From NCBI GenBank assembly GCA_947259275.1, contig CAMYMH010000017.1:1-46968 (forward strand): DNA of 46,968 nucleotides, written 5' to 3'. The notes beneath the pieces were generated by a model. The model was given only the letters and a program-made list of their open reading frames with translations. It searched no databases and had not been told where the DNA came from. Positions 1 to 8,381 of the stretch are shown one piece after another. A program made the position numbers and the translations under genes. Source of the DNA: an uncultured Acidimicrobiaceae bacterium. Lineage in GTDB: Bacteria > Actinomycetota > Acidimicrobiia > Spongiisociales > SHLN01. Each line of letters starts with the position of its first letter. Position 1 is the stretch's first letter.

Positions 1-240
1 GGTGCGATCGGCTTCGGGCTGGCGATGACCTTGCTCGGGATCGTCCTGGTGGCGGACCGGGTGTTCGGGGCCGGAGTATCGGACGTAGGTAGCAACGGTG
101 GAACCGGGGTCGTGCCGACGACCGAGCAGGCAAGCCCCTGGCTGTTCATTCCTGTGGTGTTCGGGCTCGGCCTGCTCGCCACCGGGATCGTCTCGGCGCG
201 CAGACGAAACGGCAACATGAGATCACGAGGAGGAAGAACC
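1..240 (+). CDS. Open reading frame entering the window, ends in a membrane segment (partial)
   Basis: The frame is open from base 1 and has no stop before the ATG at 241, with which it is in frame. It encodes a short polar stretch and then a hydrophobic segment (about PWLFIPVVFGLGLLATG) followed by a basic RRR cluster, the look of a C-terminal membrane anchor. A TGA at 218-220 lies just before a good ribosome-binding site but in another frame. Either the upstream protein is fused to the next one, or its natural stop has been lost through a small indel or sequencing error. I recognise no family. Confidence 0.35.
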
Positions 241-771
241 ATGCAAACCATTGAGAAGGTCGAGTCGGCGGGATCGCCGCTCGACAGCGAGATGCTGAAA
301 CTGAAGAAGAGGAACCGGTGGCTCGGTTGGCTGTCGGCAATGCTCGCTGTGGCGGTCGTCGGCCTCGGGGTCTGGCTGATCACGGAGGTCACGTCGGGCG
401 GCGCAGAAACTGCACCTACGGCCGAGATCGAGCAGCTGCTCAACGAGTACAACACGGCGTGGAGCGAAGCCGACCGCGAGACTTATCTTTCCCTGCTCAC
501 AGATGACTACACAATCGAGTCGACGGCATATGGAACCTTCACAGGTCCACAGCAAGCCATCAACTTCGAACCCGGAAGGAACGGGGTAGAGCCCATCAGC
601 GAGTACACAATGATCGGCACCGGCCCGTGGTGGGTTACCGTGGCGAGTCACCACGACAGTACGCCTCCCTACGGGGTGGGCACGGATTCCGTCTCGACCC
701 TCAAGATCGTCGAGGAGAACGGAAGCCTCAAGATCGCCTATCACAAGGCCTTTGGTCCGGCGTTCGACTAG
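241..771 (+). CDS. Membrane-anchored SnoaL-like protein
   Basis: The start at 241 is chosen because GAGGAGGAAG sits just upstream. The 176-residue product has a charged N-terminus, one membrane helix at about 28-47, and an extracytoplasmic domain from about 57 beginning EIEQLLNEYNTAWSEADRE, typical of SnoaL/NTF2-like folds (helix with an AW.. aD motif, then curved sheet). These folds bind small molecules or act as ketosteroid-isomerase-like enzymes; no substrate can be inferred. A damaged paralogue follows at 895. The N-terminal 33 residues of the two match closely (RWLGWL versus LWLGWL), so this is a local tandem duplication. The frame is also open upstream to base 1, so a longer fused product is possible. 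Confidence 0.6.
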   Translation: MQTIEKVESAGSPLDSEMLKLKKRNRWLGWLSAMLAVAVVGLGVWLITEVTSGGAETAPTAEIEQLLNEYNTAWSEADRETYLSLLTDDYTIESTAYGTFTGPQQAINFEPGRNGVEPISEYTMIGTGPWWVTVASHHDSTPPYGVGTDSVSTLKIVEENGSLKIAYHKAFGPAFD

Positions 772-894
772 CGGATTGGACTGTCGGGCGCGCTGGTGTC
801 CGATCCGCCCCGCGACCAAAAGGTCTTACGCCTCTTGAATCGCAAGCCCAATCCTGTCATCGATCGGAGAGGTTCAATCGAGAACGGAGGAGTC

Positions 895-1291
895 ATGGAG
901 ACCATGGACCGAGTCGAACCCGCGGCCGAGAGGTTCGACACGGAAACCCTGATCCTGAGGAAGCGCAGCCTTTGGCTCGGATGGCTGGACGGTGGACGAG
1001 GCCCTGGTCGCCTGGAACGCCGGGGACGGTGAGGCGCTCGCGGCGCTGTACATGCCGAGCGGGTATCACGACAACGGAAGCCTGAAGTACTTCGTAGCCG
1101 AAGGCAAGCTGGCCGACTACGTGGAGATGGTCCACGATATGGGCTTCTCGGTGCGCTCAGGCGAGCATTACGTGGTCGGCAACATCGTCGTGTCGGAAGG
1201 CTACATACCGGCAGGATCTGAGACCCTTCGACCCGGCATCCACGCCATGTCGGCAGACGGAACCAAGATCCTCTGGCACCTGGCTCCGTAA
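895..1291 (+). pseudogene. Broken tandem paralogue of the SnoaL-like protein at 241
   Basis: An ATG at 895 with GGAGGAG upstream opens a frame METMDRVEPAAERFDTETL that parallels the N-terminus of the gene at 241. Right after LWLGWL the membrane helix is absent and the frame changes. The rest of the domain resumes in another frame at about 992 (VDEALVAWNAGDGEALAALY) and runs to a stop at 1291. The simplest reading is a deletion of the membrane segment plus a frame change. The 992 frame begins with GTG and could make a soluble 99-residue SnoaL-like protein, but has no clear ribosome-binding site of its own. A sequencing indel cannot be excluded, though it would not restore the missing helix. 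Confidence 0.6.
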
Positions 1292-1334
1292 GAGTCGGCC
1301 CGCACCCCACGACTGGCGGCTGGCGCAGGCGTTC

Positions 1335-1403
1335 AGGGGGCGTCCCCGAGGCTCGAGAGACGCCCCCTCCGACCCTACGGGCCACCTCCCCCTCCGGGGG
1401 AGG
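1335..1403. repeat. Composite palindromic repeat, copy A
   Basis: A hairpin with 10-bp arms (1335-1344 with 1359-1368) is followed by a short CCC/GGG hairpin, the linker GCCACC and a second hairpin (arms 1385-1392 and 1396-1403). Bases 1370-1403 match the reverse complement of 37348-37381 with one mismatch in 34, so this is a true dispersed repeat. It lies in the 294-bp gene-free stretch 1292-1585, which otherwise holds only the heptamer array and the terminator listed next. Confidence 0.7.
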
Positions 1404-1536
1404 GAGTAAACACCGCTCGAGCAACCGGGAATGCGGTTCGGTCGAAAGCAAAACCCCTACCCGCGCTGCTGTTCGCTCCGGCGACGGTACAGTCCCGCCG
1501 CCTTCGGCGGGGGGACGAAGGAGGACCAGACCCCAC

Positions 1537-1557
1537 GGGCAACGGGAAACGGGTAAC
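1537..1557. repeat. Heptamer tandem array, locus 1
   Basis: Three exact 7-bp units, GGGCAAC, GGGAAAC and GGGTAAC, lie downstream of prs. Two of these units recur in the same order, without the middle one, at 45177. This is one of nine such arrays in the window. Confidence 0.7.
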
Positions 1558-1560
1558 GAG

Positions 1561-1583
1561 CCACTGAGCCTTCGGCTCAGTGG
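1561..1583 (-). terminator. prs: Hairpin after prs
   Basis: A perfect 10-bp stem with a TTC loop (1561-1570 with 1574-1583) starts 2 bases beyond the prs stop codon at 1586-1588. It is the natural end of the metG-to-prs unit. The tail is not U-rich on the minus strand, so termination may be weak or the hairpin may protect the 3' end. Confidence 0.6.
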
Positions 1584-1585
1584 CT

Positions 1586-2557
1586 CTAGAAATTCTCGCC
1601 GCGGAATAGGCGGCTCACCGAGGCGTCGTTGAAGATGGCGTCGATGGCTTGAGCAAGTTGGGGAGCTATCGAGAGGACCGACAGGTTGGGGAGGCCCTCG
1701 GCGGTCGGCGGCAGCGGCAGGGAATTGGTGATGACCAGCTCCTCGAGCACTGAGTTCTTGATCCGATCGACCGCCGGGTGTGAGAGCACACCGTGGGTCG
1801 CCACCGCTCGCACGGTTAGGGCGCCGCGGGCCTTGAGGAGCTTGGCGGCCGAGATGAGCGTCCCGGCCGTGTCGACCATGTCGTCGACGATGATGGCGTG
1901 CCGCTCCTCTACCTCGCCGACCACCCACAGCGCCTCGACCTCGTTGCGCAGATCGGTGCGCCGGCGCTTGTAGATGAGAGCCATCTCCGAACCGAGGTGC
2001 TTGGCATACTTTTCGGCCAGCTTTACCCGGCCCGAGTCGGGCGACACGATGACGCTGGGACCGCTGATGGTGCCGGTCAGATAATCGGCGAATCCGTGCA
2101 GGGCGGTCAGATGGTCAAACGGGGTTGAGGTGAACCCCTGGATCTGGCCGGTGTGGAGGTCGACGGACACGATCCGGTCGGCACCGGCCGCCAGAAACAT
2201 GTCGGCGAGTAATCGGGCAGTGATCGGCTCGCGGGCACGCACCTTCTTGTCCTGGCGGGCGTACCCGAAGAAGGGAACTACCGCCGTGATGCGCTTGGCG
2301 GACGCCCGCTGCAGCGCATCGATCATGATGAGCTGCTCCATGATGTGGTGATTCACCGGGCTGCTGTGGCTCTGGATGACGAAACAGTCGGCGCCGCGCA
2401 CGCTCTCGTTGTACCGGACGTAGATCTCACCGTTGGCAAACGACGAGAGCTCCACCTCGCCAAGGGTGACACCGAGGATCTCGGCGACGTCCTCGGCCAG
2501 CGGCACATTGGCCGAGCCCGAGAAGATCATCAACCTCTTGCTGGACGCGATTTTCAT
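1586..2557 (-). CDS. prs: Ribose-phosphate pyrophosphokinase (PRPP synthetase)
   Basis: Makes PRPP from ribose 5-phosphate and ATP in the cytoplasm, feeding purine, pyrimidine, His, Trp and NAD synthesis. The 323-residue length is normal. It has the N-terminal flexible/ATP region with FANGEIYVRY, the RASAKRITAVVPFFGYARQD stretch (KRITAVVPFFGYARQDK), the metal/ATP site SVDLHTGQIQGF and the PRPP loop IIVDDMVDTAGT. Its ATG overlaps the stop of glmU in an ATGA arrangement (2554-2557), so the two are translationally coupled. glmU-prs is a very widespread pair. Confidence 0.97.
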   Translation of the reverse strand: MKIASSKRLMIFSGSANVPLAEDVAEILGVTLGEVELSSFANGEIYVRYNESVRGADCFVIQSHSSPVNHHIMEQLIMIDALQRASAKRITAVVPFFGYARQDKKVRAREPITARLLADMFLAAGADRIVSVDLHTGQIQGFTSTPFDHLTALHGFADYLTGTISGPSVIVSPDSGRVKLAEKYAKHLGSEMALIYKRRRTDLRNEVEALWVVGEVEERHAIIVDDMVDTAGTLISAAKLLKARGALTVRAVATHGVLSHPAVDRIKNSVLEELVITNSLPLPPTAEGLPNLSVLSIAPQLAQAIDAIFNDASVSRLFRGENF

Positions 2558-3936
2558 TCGTCCGAACGCCTCTTTGCCTCTCGCATGGCAGAGTAGCCGG
2601 GGATCTCCTTCTGGACCGAACGTTCGACCCCGAGCGCCCCCTCGGACACGTCACGGGTGATGGTGGAGCCGGCACCGGTCCAGGCATCGTCTCCGATGAC
2701 TATCGGCGCCACCAACATGGTGTCCGAGCCGATCCGTACCCGATCGCCGATCGTGGTGGGGTGTTTTTCGAAACCGTCGTAGTTGCAGGTGATGGATCCG
2801 GCCCCGATATTGGAATCCTCCCCCACCTCGGCATCGCCCAGGTAACTGAGGTGGGGCACTTTGCTACCCCGCCCGAGGCTGGTGTTCTTGGTCTCGACGA
2901 AGGTGCCCGCCTTGGTATCCGGGCCGAGTATCGTGCCCGGCCGGAGACTGGCGAACGGGCCAACCTCGGCCGATTCCCCCACTTCGGCCTCCCGGAGAAC
3001 CGAGTACCACACTCTGGCGCCTGCCTTGACGTGGCTGTCCTCGGCATACACCGAAGGGCCGAGGTGCGCTCCCGCCGCCACCGACGTGTCACCCCGCAAG
3101 TGAACGTCCGGCATCAGCACCACGCCGGCCTCCAACTGGACGGTCGCCTCGAGGTAGACCCGATCGGGGTCGATCATCGCGACACCTTCCCGCATCCACT
3201 CGAGGTTGAGGCGGGCACGCAGCGCCCGGCCTACTTCGGCGAGTTGATCGTGGCTGTTCACTCCCGAGACCTCCAAGGCCGAGGTTTCGACTGAAGCGAT
3301 CGGTGCTCCTTCCGCGGCCAGGATCCCGACAACGTCGGTGAGATACATCTCGCCCTGATCGTTGGCGGTCCCTACCTCGTTGAGCGCTCGCATCAGCTCC
3401 CCACCGGCGAAGGCGTAGGTGGAGACGGCGACCTCGGTGATGCGGCGCTGTGTCTCATCGGTATCGCGCTCTTCGACGATTCCCACCACCTCGCCGGCGT
3501 CATCGCGGACTACCCGTCCGTAGCCGGTCGCGTCCGCCATTCGGGTGGTGAGCAAGGTCACCGCGGGCTCGAGCTCGGCGTGGGCGGCCGCCAGCCGAGC
3601 CAGAGTGCCGGAAGTGAGCAGTGGCGTGTCTCCGGGAACCACCACCACAGTGTCGCCCTCCACATCGCCAAGGGCCTCGAGCGCCACCAGCACGGCGTGG
3701 CCGGTGCCGTTCTGCGCCTCCTGGACGACGGTTCCCACTCCCTCGGGAAGCACCGCGGCCACATCCTCGGCGCCATGGCCGATCACCACCAGGGTCTCGT
3801 CGGGCTCGGCCCCGAGCGCGGCGTTCACCACCCAGGTCACGAGCGGAGCACCCGCCACCGGATGCAACACCTTGGGCAGGGTGGAGCGCATCCGCGTGCC
3901 CTGCCCGGCAGCCAGCACGATGACTCGGACACTCAC
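2554..3936 (-). CDS. glmU: Bifunctional GlmU: glucosamine-1-P acetyltransferase / GlcNAc-1-P uridylyltransferase
   Basis: Makes UDP-GlcNAc, the entry precursor for peptidoglycan, in two steps. The N-terminal nucleotidyltransferase carries LAAGQGTRMRSTLPKVLHP near residues 8-26 and QNGTGHAV in the uridine site. The C-terminal half is a left-handed beta helix of hexapeptide repeats with the acetyl-CoA region (VETKNTSLGRGSKVPHLSYL, then NIGAGSITCNYDG). The 460-residue length is normal. The start is GTG at 3936. The gene is preceded on the same strand by tRNA-Gln (62-nt gap) and overlaps prs by four bases. Confidence 0.97.
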   Translation of the reverse strand: MSVRVIVLAAGQGTRMRSTLPKVLHPVAGAPLVTWVVNAALGAEPDETLVVIGHGAEDVAAVLPEGVGTVVQEAQNGTGHAVLVALEALGDVEGDTVVVVPGDTPLLTSGTLARLAAAHAELEPAVTLLTTRMADATGYGRVVRDDAGEVVGIVEERDTDETQRRITEVAVSTYAFAGGELMRALNEVGTANDQGEMYLTDVVGILAAEGAPIASVETSALEVSGVNSHDQLAEVGRALRARLNLEWMREGVAMIDPDRVYLEATVQLEAGVVLMPDVHLRGDTSVAAGAHLGPSVYAEDSHVKAGARVWYSVLREAEVGESAEVGPFASLRPGTILGPDTKAGTFVETKNTSLGRGSKVPHLSYLGDAEVGEDSNIGAGSITCNYDGFEKHPTTIGDRVRIGSDTMLVAPIVIGDDAWTGAGSTITRDVSEGALGVERSVQKEIPGYSAMREAKRRSDE

Positions 3937-3998
3937 TTCGTGCCGTGTCCCGTCGGGCGCTGCACCTTGTGCCTCCTCTTCTCAACCTGGGTATCTAG

Positions 3999-4070
3999 CT
4001 GGGGGGACAGGAATCGAACCCGTACTGCGTGGACCAAAACCACGTGTGCTGCCAGTTACACCACCCCCCA
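3999..4070 (-). tRNA. tRNA-Gln (anticodon UUG)
   Basis: On the minus strand the acceptor arms are TGGGGGG and CCCCCCA with a G discriminator. The anticodon loop is TTTTGGT with anticodon TTG, and the T arm is CGGGTTCGATTCCTG. It is 72 nt with no encoded CCA. It sits 2 nt after the ispE stop and 62 nt before glmU, so it is probably processed out of the operon transcript. Confidence 0.95.
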
Positions 4071-4072
4071 AA

Positions 4073-4942
4073 TCACTCGGGGTCAGCCAGTGTAACTGGC
4101 ACCTCCCGCCACCCTCGCGGCACCGGAACGGCCACCGCGACGGCACGAGCGCCGGCCGGCCGGTCCGAGATCGCATCCCCGGCCTCGGCCTCGTCGAGAA
4201 AGAACCCATACAGGGCGGGACCGCTGCCGCTCATCACCACCGGTCGTCCCCACCGGGCGCTCAGCTCGACGCGCCAGTCGGCAACCTCCGGTGCCAGCGC
4301 TTCGGCCGCCGGTTGCAGGTCGTTACGCAGCGGCGAGTAGTCGCGCAGGGCCGGTGGGAGATGGCTGGTTGGAACCGGATCACCCTCCGGCTCTCCCAGC
4401 TCATCCCAGCTTCCGTACACCGCCGGGGTGGACAACTCGAGGTCGGGAACCACGATGGCGATGGCGTAAGTGCCTACCAACGGCCGGCGACTGATCCGTT
4501 CGCCGCGCCCTTCCAGAACCGCCAAGCCACCGGAGAGACAGAATGGAACATCGGCGCCGAGTCCGAGCGCAAGCTCGGGAAGACGGTCGGCGGGCAGCCC
4601 GAACAGCCCGGCGGCGATTGCCAGTCCGGCGGCGGCGTCGGCGCTCCCACCGCCCAGTCCGGCGGCCACCGGAATGTTCTTGTCCAGGCGCAACACGATG
4701 GGCTGGGAGGAGCCGACTTCGGCTCGCACCGCTTCGGCCGCCCGCCACGCCAGGTTGTCGTCGGAGGCGTCCATGCCGTCGACCTCGAACTCATCATTGT
4801 CCGAAAATCCGAGTACCAGGCGATCGGCCAACGACACCGACTGCGCCAGGGAGATCAGCGGGTGGTACCCATCGGAGCCTCGGCTCGAAACCACCAGGCC
4901 GAGGTTGACTTTCGCAAAGGCCTCCGCCGCCTGCTCAGGCAT
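4073..4942 (-). CDS. ispE: 4-diphosphocytidyl-2-C-methyl-D-erythritol kinase
   Basis: A GHMP-family kinase of the MEP isoprenoid pathway that phosphorylates CDP-ME. The 289-residue protein starts at the ATG 4942 (MPEQAAEAFAKVNLGLVV); the frame is open further upstream, but that part is antisense of rsmA. The catalytic Lys is in AKVNL (about residue 11), the ATP loop is PVAAGLGGGSADAAA (about 91-105) and the catalytic Asp is in GADVPFC (about 131). The C-terminal GHMP motif is MSGSGPALYG. It overlaps rsmA by 8 bases, consistent with coupled translation. It supplies precursors for undecaprenyl phosphate and so links to uppP elsewhere in the window. Confidence 0.95.
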   Translation of the reverse strand: MPEQAAEAFAKVNLGLVVSSRGSDGYHPLISLAQSVSLADRLVLGFSDNDEFEVDGMDASDDNLAWRAAEAVRAEVGSSQPIVLRLDKNIPVAAGLGGGSADAAAGLAIAAGLFGLPADRLPELALGLGADVPFCLSGGLAVLEGRGERISRRPLVGTYAIAIVVPDLELSTPAVYGSWDELGEPEGDPVPTSHLPPALRDYSPLRNDLQPAAEALAPEVADWRVELSARWGRPVVMSGSGPALYGFFLDEAEAGDAISDRPAGARAVAVAVPVPRGWREVPVTLADPE

Positions 4943-5744
4943 CGACCACCTCCGCCAGCGCCAGGAACTGCTCCACGGGCAGGTCTTCGGGCCGAGCGCG
5001 CGGGTCGATCCCGGCTGCCGCCAACACCGGCTCGGCATCTGCCAGGGTCGTACCGAGAGAGCGGCGCAGCATCTTGCGGCGCTGACCGAAGGCGGTGGCG
5101 GCCAGCCGGGCGGCGGTGGCGGCATGAGCGGACGGGTGGTGACGGACAATCTCGACAACGGCCGAGTCGACTTCGGGTGGGGGGTAGAACACGGTGGGCG
5201 GAACCCGGAAGGCAAGTCGCGGCTTCCCATACAGGCCAGTGATCACACTGGGAATGCCGTACACCCGCGAGCCGGGACCGGCGGTGAGCCGCTCGGCAAC
5301 CTCCCGCTGCACCATGACCACGAAACGCTCGGGTTGGGAGCCGGCCTGCAGCCAATCCAGCAGCAGGCTGGTCGACAGGTAATAGGGGAGGTTCGCTACC
5401 ACCGTCCACGAGCCGGCCGCCAGTGGGGCGGTCGCGGCATCTGCGAAACGAACCTCAACATTGTCGAGTCCACCCAGGACCTCGCCCAACACCGGACGCA
5501 ACCGCTGGTCGACTTCGTAGGCAAGCACGCGGGCGCCGGTGGCGGCCAGCGCCCGGGTGAGGGTGCCGGTCCCGGCTCCCACCTCGAGCACCTGGTGACC
5601 GGGACCCACCCCGGCCAGGTCGACGATCTTGTCAATGATGTTCGGATCGATCAGGAAGTTCTGGCCGAGTCGTTTCGCAGGGCTCACATCGTGTCGGCGG
5701 AGCAAACCGACGATCTCGGCTCGACCCTGGGCTCCGCTAGACAC
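4935..5744 (-). CDS. rsmA: 16S rRNA (adenine1518/1519-N6)-dimethyltransferase RsmA/KsgA
   Basis: Dimethylates the two adjacent adenines in helix 45 of 16S rRNA during small-subunit assembly. The sequence has KRLGQNFLID (about 25-33), SAM motif I VLEVGAGTGTLT (52-63), the acidic residue in YEVDQR and the catalytic NLPYY (118-122). The 269-residue length is typical. The GTG start at 5744 overlaps the tatD stop by 8 bases, and the gene end overlaps the ispE start. Loss of this enzyme gives kasugamycin resistance in known species. Confidence 0.96.
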   Translation of the reverse strand: MSSGAQGRAEIVGLLRRHDVSPAKRLGQNFLIDPNIIDKIVDLAGVGPGHQVLEVGAGTGTLTRALAATGARVLAYEVDQRLRPVLGEVLGGLDNVEVRFADAATAPLAAGSWTVVANLPYYLSTSLLLDWLQAGSQPERFVVMVQREVAERLTAGPGSRVYGIPSVITGLYGKPRLAFRVPPTVFYPPPEVDSAVVEIVRHHPSAHAATAARLAATAFGQRRKMLRRSLGTTLADAEPVLAAAGIDPRARPEDLPVEQFLALAEVVDA

Positions 5745-6483
5745 CGAAGATCCGTTCGGCGGCCGCGGTCGTCAGCCGCTCAACCTCGTCGATCTGGACC
5801 CCCCAGACTCCAGCAAGCGCCTCGCCGATCAGCACCACCCGGGCGGGCTGGTTTTCCTCGTCCCGGAACGGGGGCGGGGTGAGCAGCGGGGTGTCGGTTT
5901 CGACCACCGTCCGCTCCGGCGGCGCCTCGGCAGCTCCTCTCCGGATGGTGTCTCCGTTCTTGAAGGCGAGCGGGCCGGCATAGGAGAAGGTGGCATCGAG
6001 CTGGCGGAACCGTTTGGTCCACCGGGGACCGGCCGTCCAGCAGTGCAAAACGGTCCGCGGGCCGACGCCGGTTGCCTCCAGGATCTCATAGAGCGCCGAA
6101 AAGGCATCGCGACAGTGCACGATGAGCGGCAGGTCATAGGCCTGGGCCAGCTCGATTTGGGCCCGGAACACGTCGATCTGCACGCCCCGGGGCGAGAGGC
6201 TGCGATAGAAGTCGAGGCCGATCTCCCCCACCGCGTCTGCCTGTTCTGCCAGTGCAGTGATGCGGGCGGCCTGGCCGGCCCACTCGGTGGCGTCGTGCGG
6301 GTGCAACCCCGCCGCCCACTTGATTCGAGCATCTTTCGACGCCAGCCTGCGACCGGCCGCGGATGACACCGCGTCAACTCCCGGCACCATCACCCAGCCA
6401 ATCCCCGCCTGGGCCGCCCGTTCCATTGACTCGCCCGGCTCGGCTTCCGCCAATTGGAGGTGGCAGTGGGTGTCGACCCACAC
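5737..6483 (-). CDS. tatD: TatD-family metal-dependent deoxyribonuclease
   Basis: A cytoplasmic TIM-barrel metallohydrolase of the TatD/YcfH family, linked in other bacteria to 3'-5' exonuclease activity and DNA repair. The metal ligands are visible: HCH at 6-8, E in GEIGLDF (86-92), H in IVHCRDA (about 123), H in VLHCW (about 147) and D in ETDTP. The 248-residue length is normal. It starts with GTG 10 bp after metG. metG-tatD-rsmA is a classic cluster; the rpf/yabE-type gene often found between tatD and rsmA is missing here. Confidence 0.93.
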   Translation of the reverse strand: MWVDTHCHLQLAEAEPGESMERAAQAGIGWVMVPGVDAVSSAAGRRLASKDARIKWAAGLHPHDATEWAGQAARITALAEQADAVGEIGLDFYRSLSPRGVQIDVFRAQIELAQAYDLPLIVHCRDAFSALYEILEATGVGPRTVLHCWTAGPRWTKRFRQLDATFSYAGPLAFKNGDTIRRGAAEAPPERTVVETDTPLLTPPPFRDEENQPARVVLIGEALAGVWGVQIDEVERLTTAAAERIFGV

Positions 6484-6493
6484 GGAGGAACCC

Positions 6494-8011
6494 TCAGCCT
6501 TCTTCGATGCGTGGAAACAGAGGATCGCCGCGCCGTACCGTCAGCTCCGGGAACACCCCGAAGACCGCGGTCTTGGTGTACGGAGCGGTGTCGGGCCGTC
6601 CCTCGAGCCCAAGTTGGCCCCACAAGCGGCCGGCCGCATTCGGCATGACCGGCGAGATGAGGATCGCCCCGACCCGTAGTGATTCGAGCAACGCGTTCAA
6701 GACCTCATCGAGCCGACCCGCCCGATCCGGATCCTTCGCCAGCGCCCACGGTGCGTTCTCTTCCACGTAGGCGTTGGCGGCGCCGAACAGCCGCCAAACC
6801 TCGAGCAACGCATCGTTGAACGCAAACCGCCGAAACCCGCCGAGCGCCTCGAGTGCGCCGGAGGCCGCGGCCCGCAGCTTCTGGTCCGACTCCTCGCTCC
6901 CGGCAACCGCCGGAACCGAACCGGCTCGATAGCGCTCAACCATATTCAAGACGCGGTTGGCGAGGTTGCCGAGGTCGTTGGCCAGGTCGGCGTTGTAGCG
7001 GTCCACCATGCCCTCCCAGCTGAAGTTCCCGTCCGGGCCGAAGGAGACATCGCGCAAGAAGTGATAGCGGTACCCGTCGACGCCGAAGGTTTCCATCAGC
7101 TGGCGGGGCGCGATTTGATTGAGAGCCGTCTTGGACATCTTCTCGCCACCCACCAGCAGCCAGCCGTGGGCCGCGATCTGGCGGGGTGGTTCGACACCGG
7201 CGGCCATCAGCATGGCCGGCCAGATGACGGCGTGGAACCGCAGGATGTCCTTTCCGACCAAGTGGACGGCCGGCCACCACTTGTGAAACTGGCCCTCATC
7301 CTGGCCGTATCCGATGGCAGTTGCGTAGTTCATGAGGGCCTCGACCCACACGTAGGTGACCTGCTTCTCGTCCCAGGGAATCGGGATGCCCCAGGCAAGC
7401 GAGGCCCGGCTGATGGAGAAGTCTTCAAGGCCCTGCTTGATGAAGCCCACCACCTCGTTGCGCCGGGTGGGTGGGAACACGAAGTCGGGATTCGCCTCGA
7501 TGTGAGCAAGGAGCGCATCGCCGTACTTGGAGAGTCGGAAGAAGTAGTTGTCTTCACTGAAACGCTCCACCGGACGGTTGTGGATGGGGCACAACCCGCC
7601 TTCCAGCAGGTCCTCCTCTCGGTAGTAGTCCTCACAAGGCACGCAATAGAGCCCCTCGTAGCGGGCGGCGTAGATGTCCCCGTTGTCGTACAGAGTCTGC
7701 AGAAAGGCCTGTGCCCCCCGCTTGTGACGCTCGTCGGTGGTGCGGATGAAGTCGTCGTTGGAGATCTCGAGAGACGACCAAACGTCCCGGTATTGGCTGC
7801 TGACGTCATCGACCAGCTGTTGCGGTGTCAATCCCAGTTCTTCGGCGGCGCGGGCGATCCGCAAGCCGTGCTCATCGGTGCCCGTTAGATACCAGGCATC
7901 TTCGCCCGCCAGCCGATAGAAACGGATGAGGGCATCACCCACCACGGTCGTGTAGGCATGCCCGATATGGGGCGAGTCGGTGACGTAATAGATGGGAGTC
8001 GTGATATACAT
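6494..8011 (-). CDS. metG: Methionyl-tRNA synthetase
   Basis: Charges tRNA-Met. The start is placed at ATG 8011 (MYITTPIYYVTDSPHIGHAYTT), because the frame's further upstream part has no similarity to the family. Class I signatures are HIGH (15-18) and KMSKT (291-295). A zinc-knuckle region with CVPC (123-126) and CPIH (141-144) holds Cys/His metal ligands. The 505-residue size fits the short bacterial form without the C-terminal tRNA-binding domain. No strong Shine-Dalgarno precedes the ATG, so a leaderless or weak start is possible. First gene of the unit that ends at prs; the divergent gene is AbrB-like. Confidence 0.95.
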   Translation of the reverse strand: MYITTPIYYVTDSPHIGHAYTTVVGDALIRFYRLAGEDAWYLTGTDEHGLRIARAAEELGLTPQQLVDDVSSQYRDVWSSLEISNDDFIRTTDERHKRGAQAFLQTLYDNGDIYAARYEGLYCVPCEDYYREEDLLEGGLCPIHNRPVERFSEDNYFFRLSKYGDALLAHIEANPDFVFPPTRRNEVVGFIKQGLEDFSISRASLAWGIPIPWDEKQVTYVWVEALMNYATAIGYGQDEGQFHKWWPAVHLVGKDILRFHAVIWPAMLMAAGVEPPRQIAAHGWLLVGGEKMSKTALNQIAPRQLMETFGVDGYRYHFLRDVSFGPDGNFSWEGMVDRYNADLANDLGNLANRVLNMVERYRAGSVPAVAGSEESDQKLRAAASGALEALGGFRRFAFNDALLEVWRLFGAANAYVEENAPWALAKDPDRAGRLDEVLNALLESLRVGAILISPVMPNAAGRLWGQLGLEGRPDTAPYTKTAVFGVFPELTVRRGDPLFPRIEEG

Positions 8012-8135
8012 GAGGTGTAGGGAGGCTAGTGGGGACCGCGTCCAGCACGGGGGCGAGATCACGCGACCGCGCTCGGCGGCTGACAGGAGTGTATGCTGGC
8101 AACCTGTGGGGGTCAGACGTCATAGAGAGGTATGA

Positions 8136-8381
8136 ATGGACACCGGTATTGTCCGCAAGATGGACGACCTCGGCAGGATTGTTATTCCAGCCGAGACGCG
8201 TCGCCTATTCAACATCCGCGAGGGTGATCAGCTGACCATTTGGGTGGACGGCGAGAACATCACCATGCGGAAGCTGGAAGCGACCTGTACGTTTTGCGGT
8301 TCGACAGAGAGCATTCGGGCATTCCACGGTAAAGGCATTTGCCCGAATTGCAGCGGTGAGCTGCAGAACGGCAGCCACTAG
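8136..8381 (+). CDS. AbrB/SpoVT-family DNA-binding regulator with C-terminal zinc ribbon
   Basis: 81 residues. The N-terminal 48 or so form a swapped-hairpin AbrB domain (TGIVRKMDDLGRIVIPAETR), very close to Bacillus AbrB/Abh/SpoVT. The C-terminus differs from Bacillus AbrB: it carries C51-x2-C54 and C69-x2-C72, a four-Cys zinc ribbon. Such proteins bind DNA as dimers or tetramers and act as transition-state regulators. It is divergent from metG (124 bp between start codons) and its stop overlaps the rsmI stop in the shared bases CTAG. The same neighbours, rsmI and metS, flank abrB in Bacillus. An ATG at 8132 is out of frame; 8136 gives the family's start. Confidence 0.85.
   Translation: MDTGIVRKMDDLGRIVIPAETRRLFNIREGDQLTIWVDGENITMRKLEATCTFCGSTESIRAFHGKGICPNCSGELQNGSH

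Noticed and set aside
768-1928. A 386-codon minus-strand frame
   Set aside because: It overlaps the SnoaL pseudogene, the repeats and the end of prs; no family pattern.
3545-5242. Long plus-strand frames of 565 and 470 codons across 3545-5882
   Set aside because: They are antisense to glmU, tRNA-Gln, ispE and rsmA, all certain genes, and have low-complexity Arg/Pro/Ser translations.
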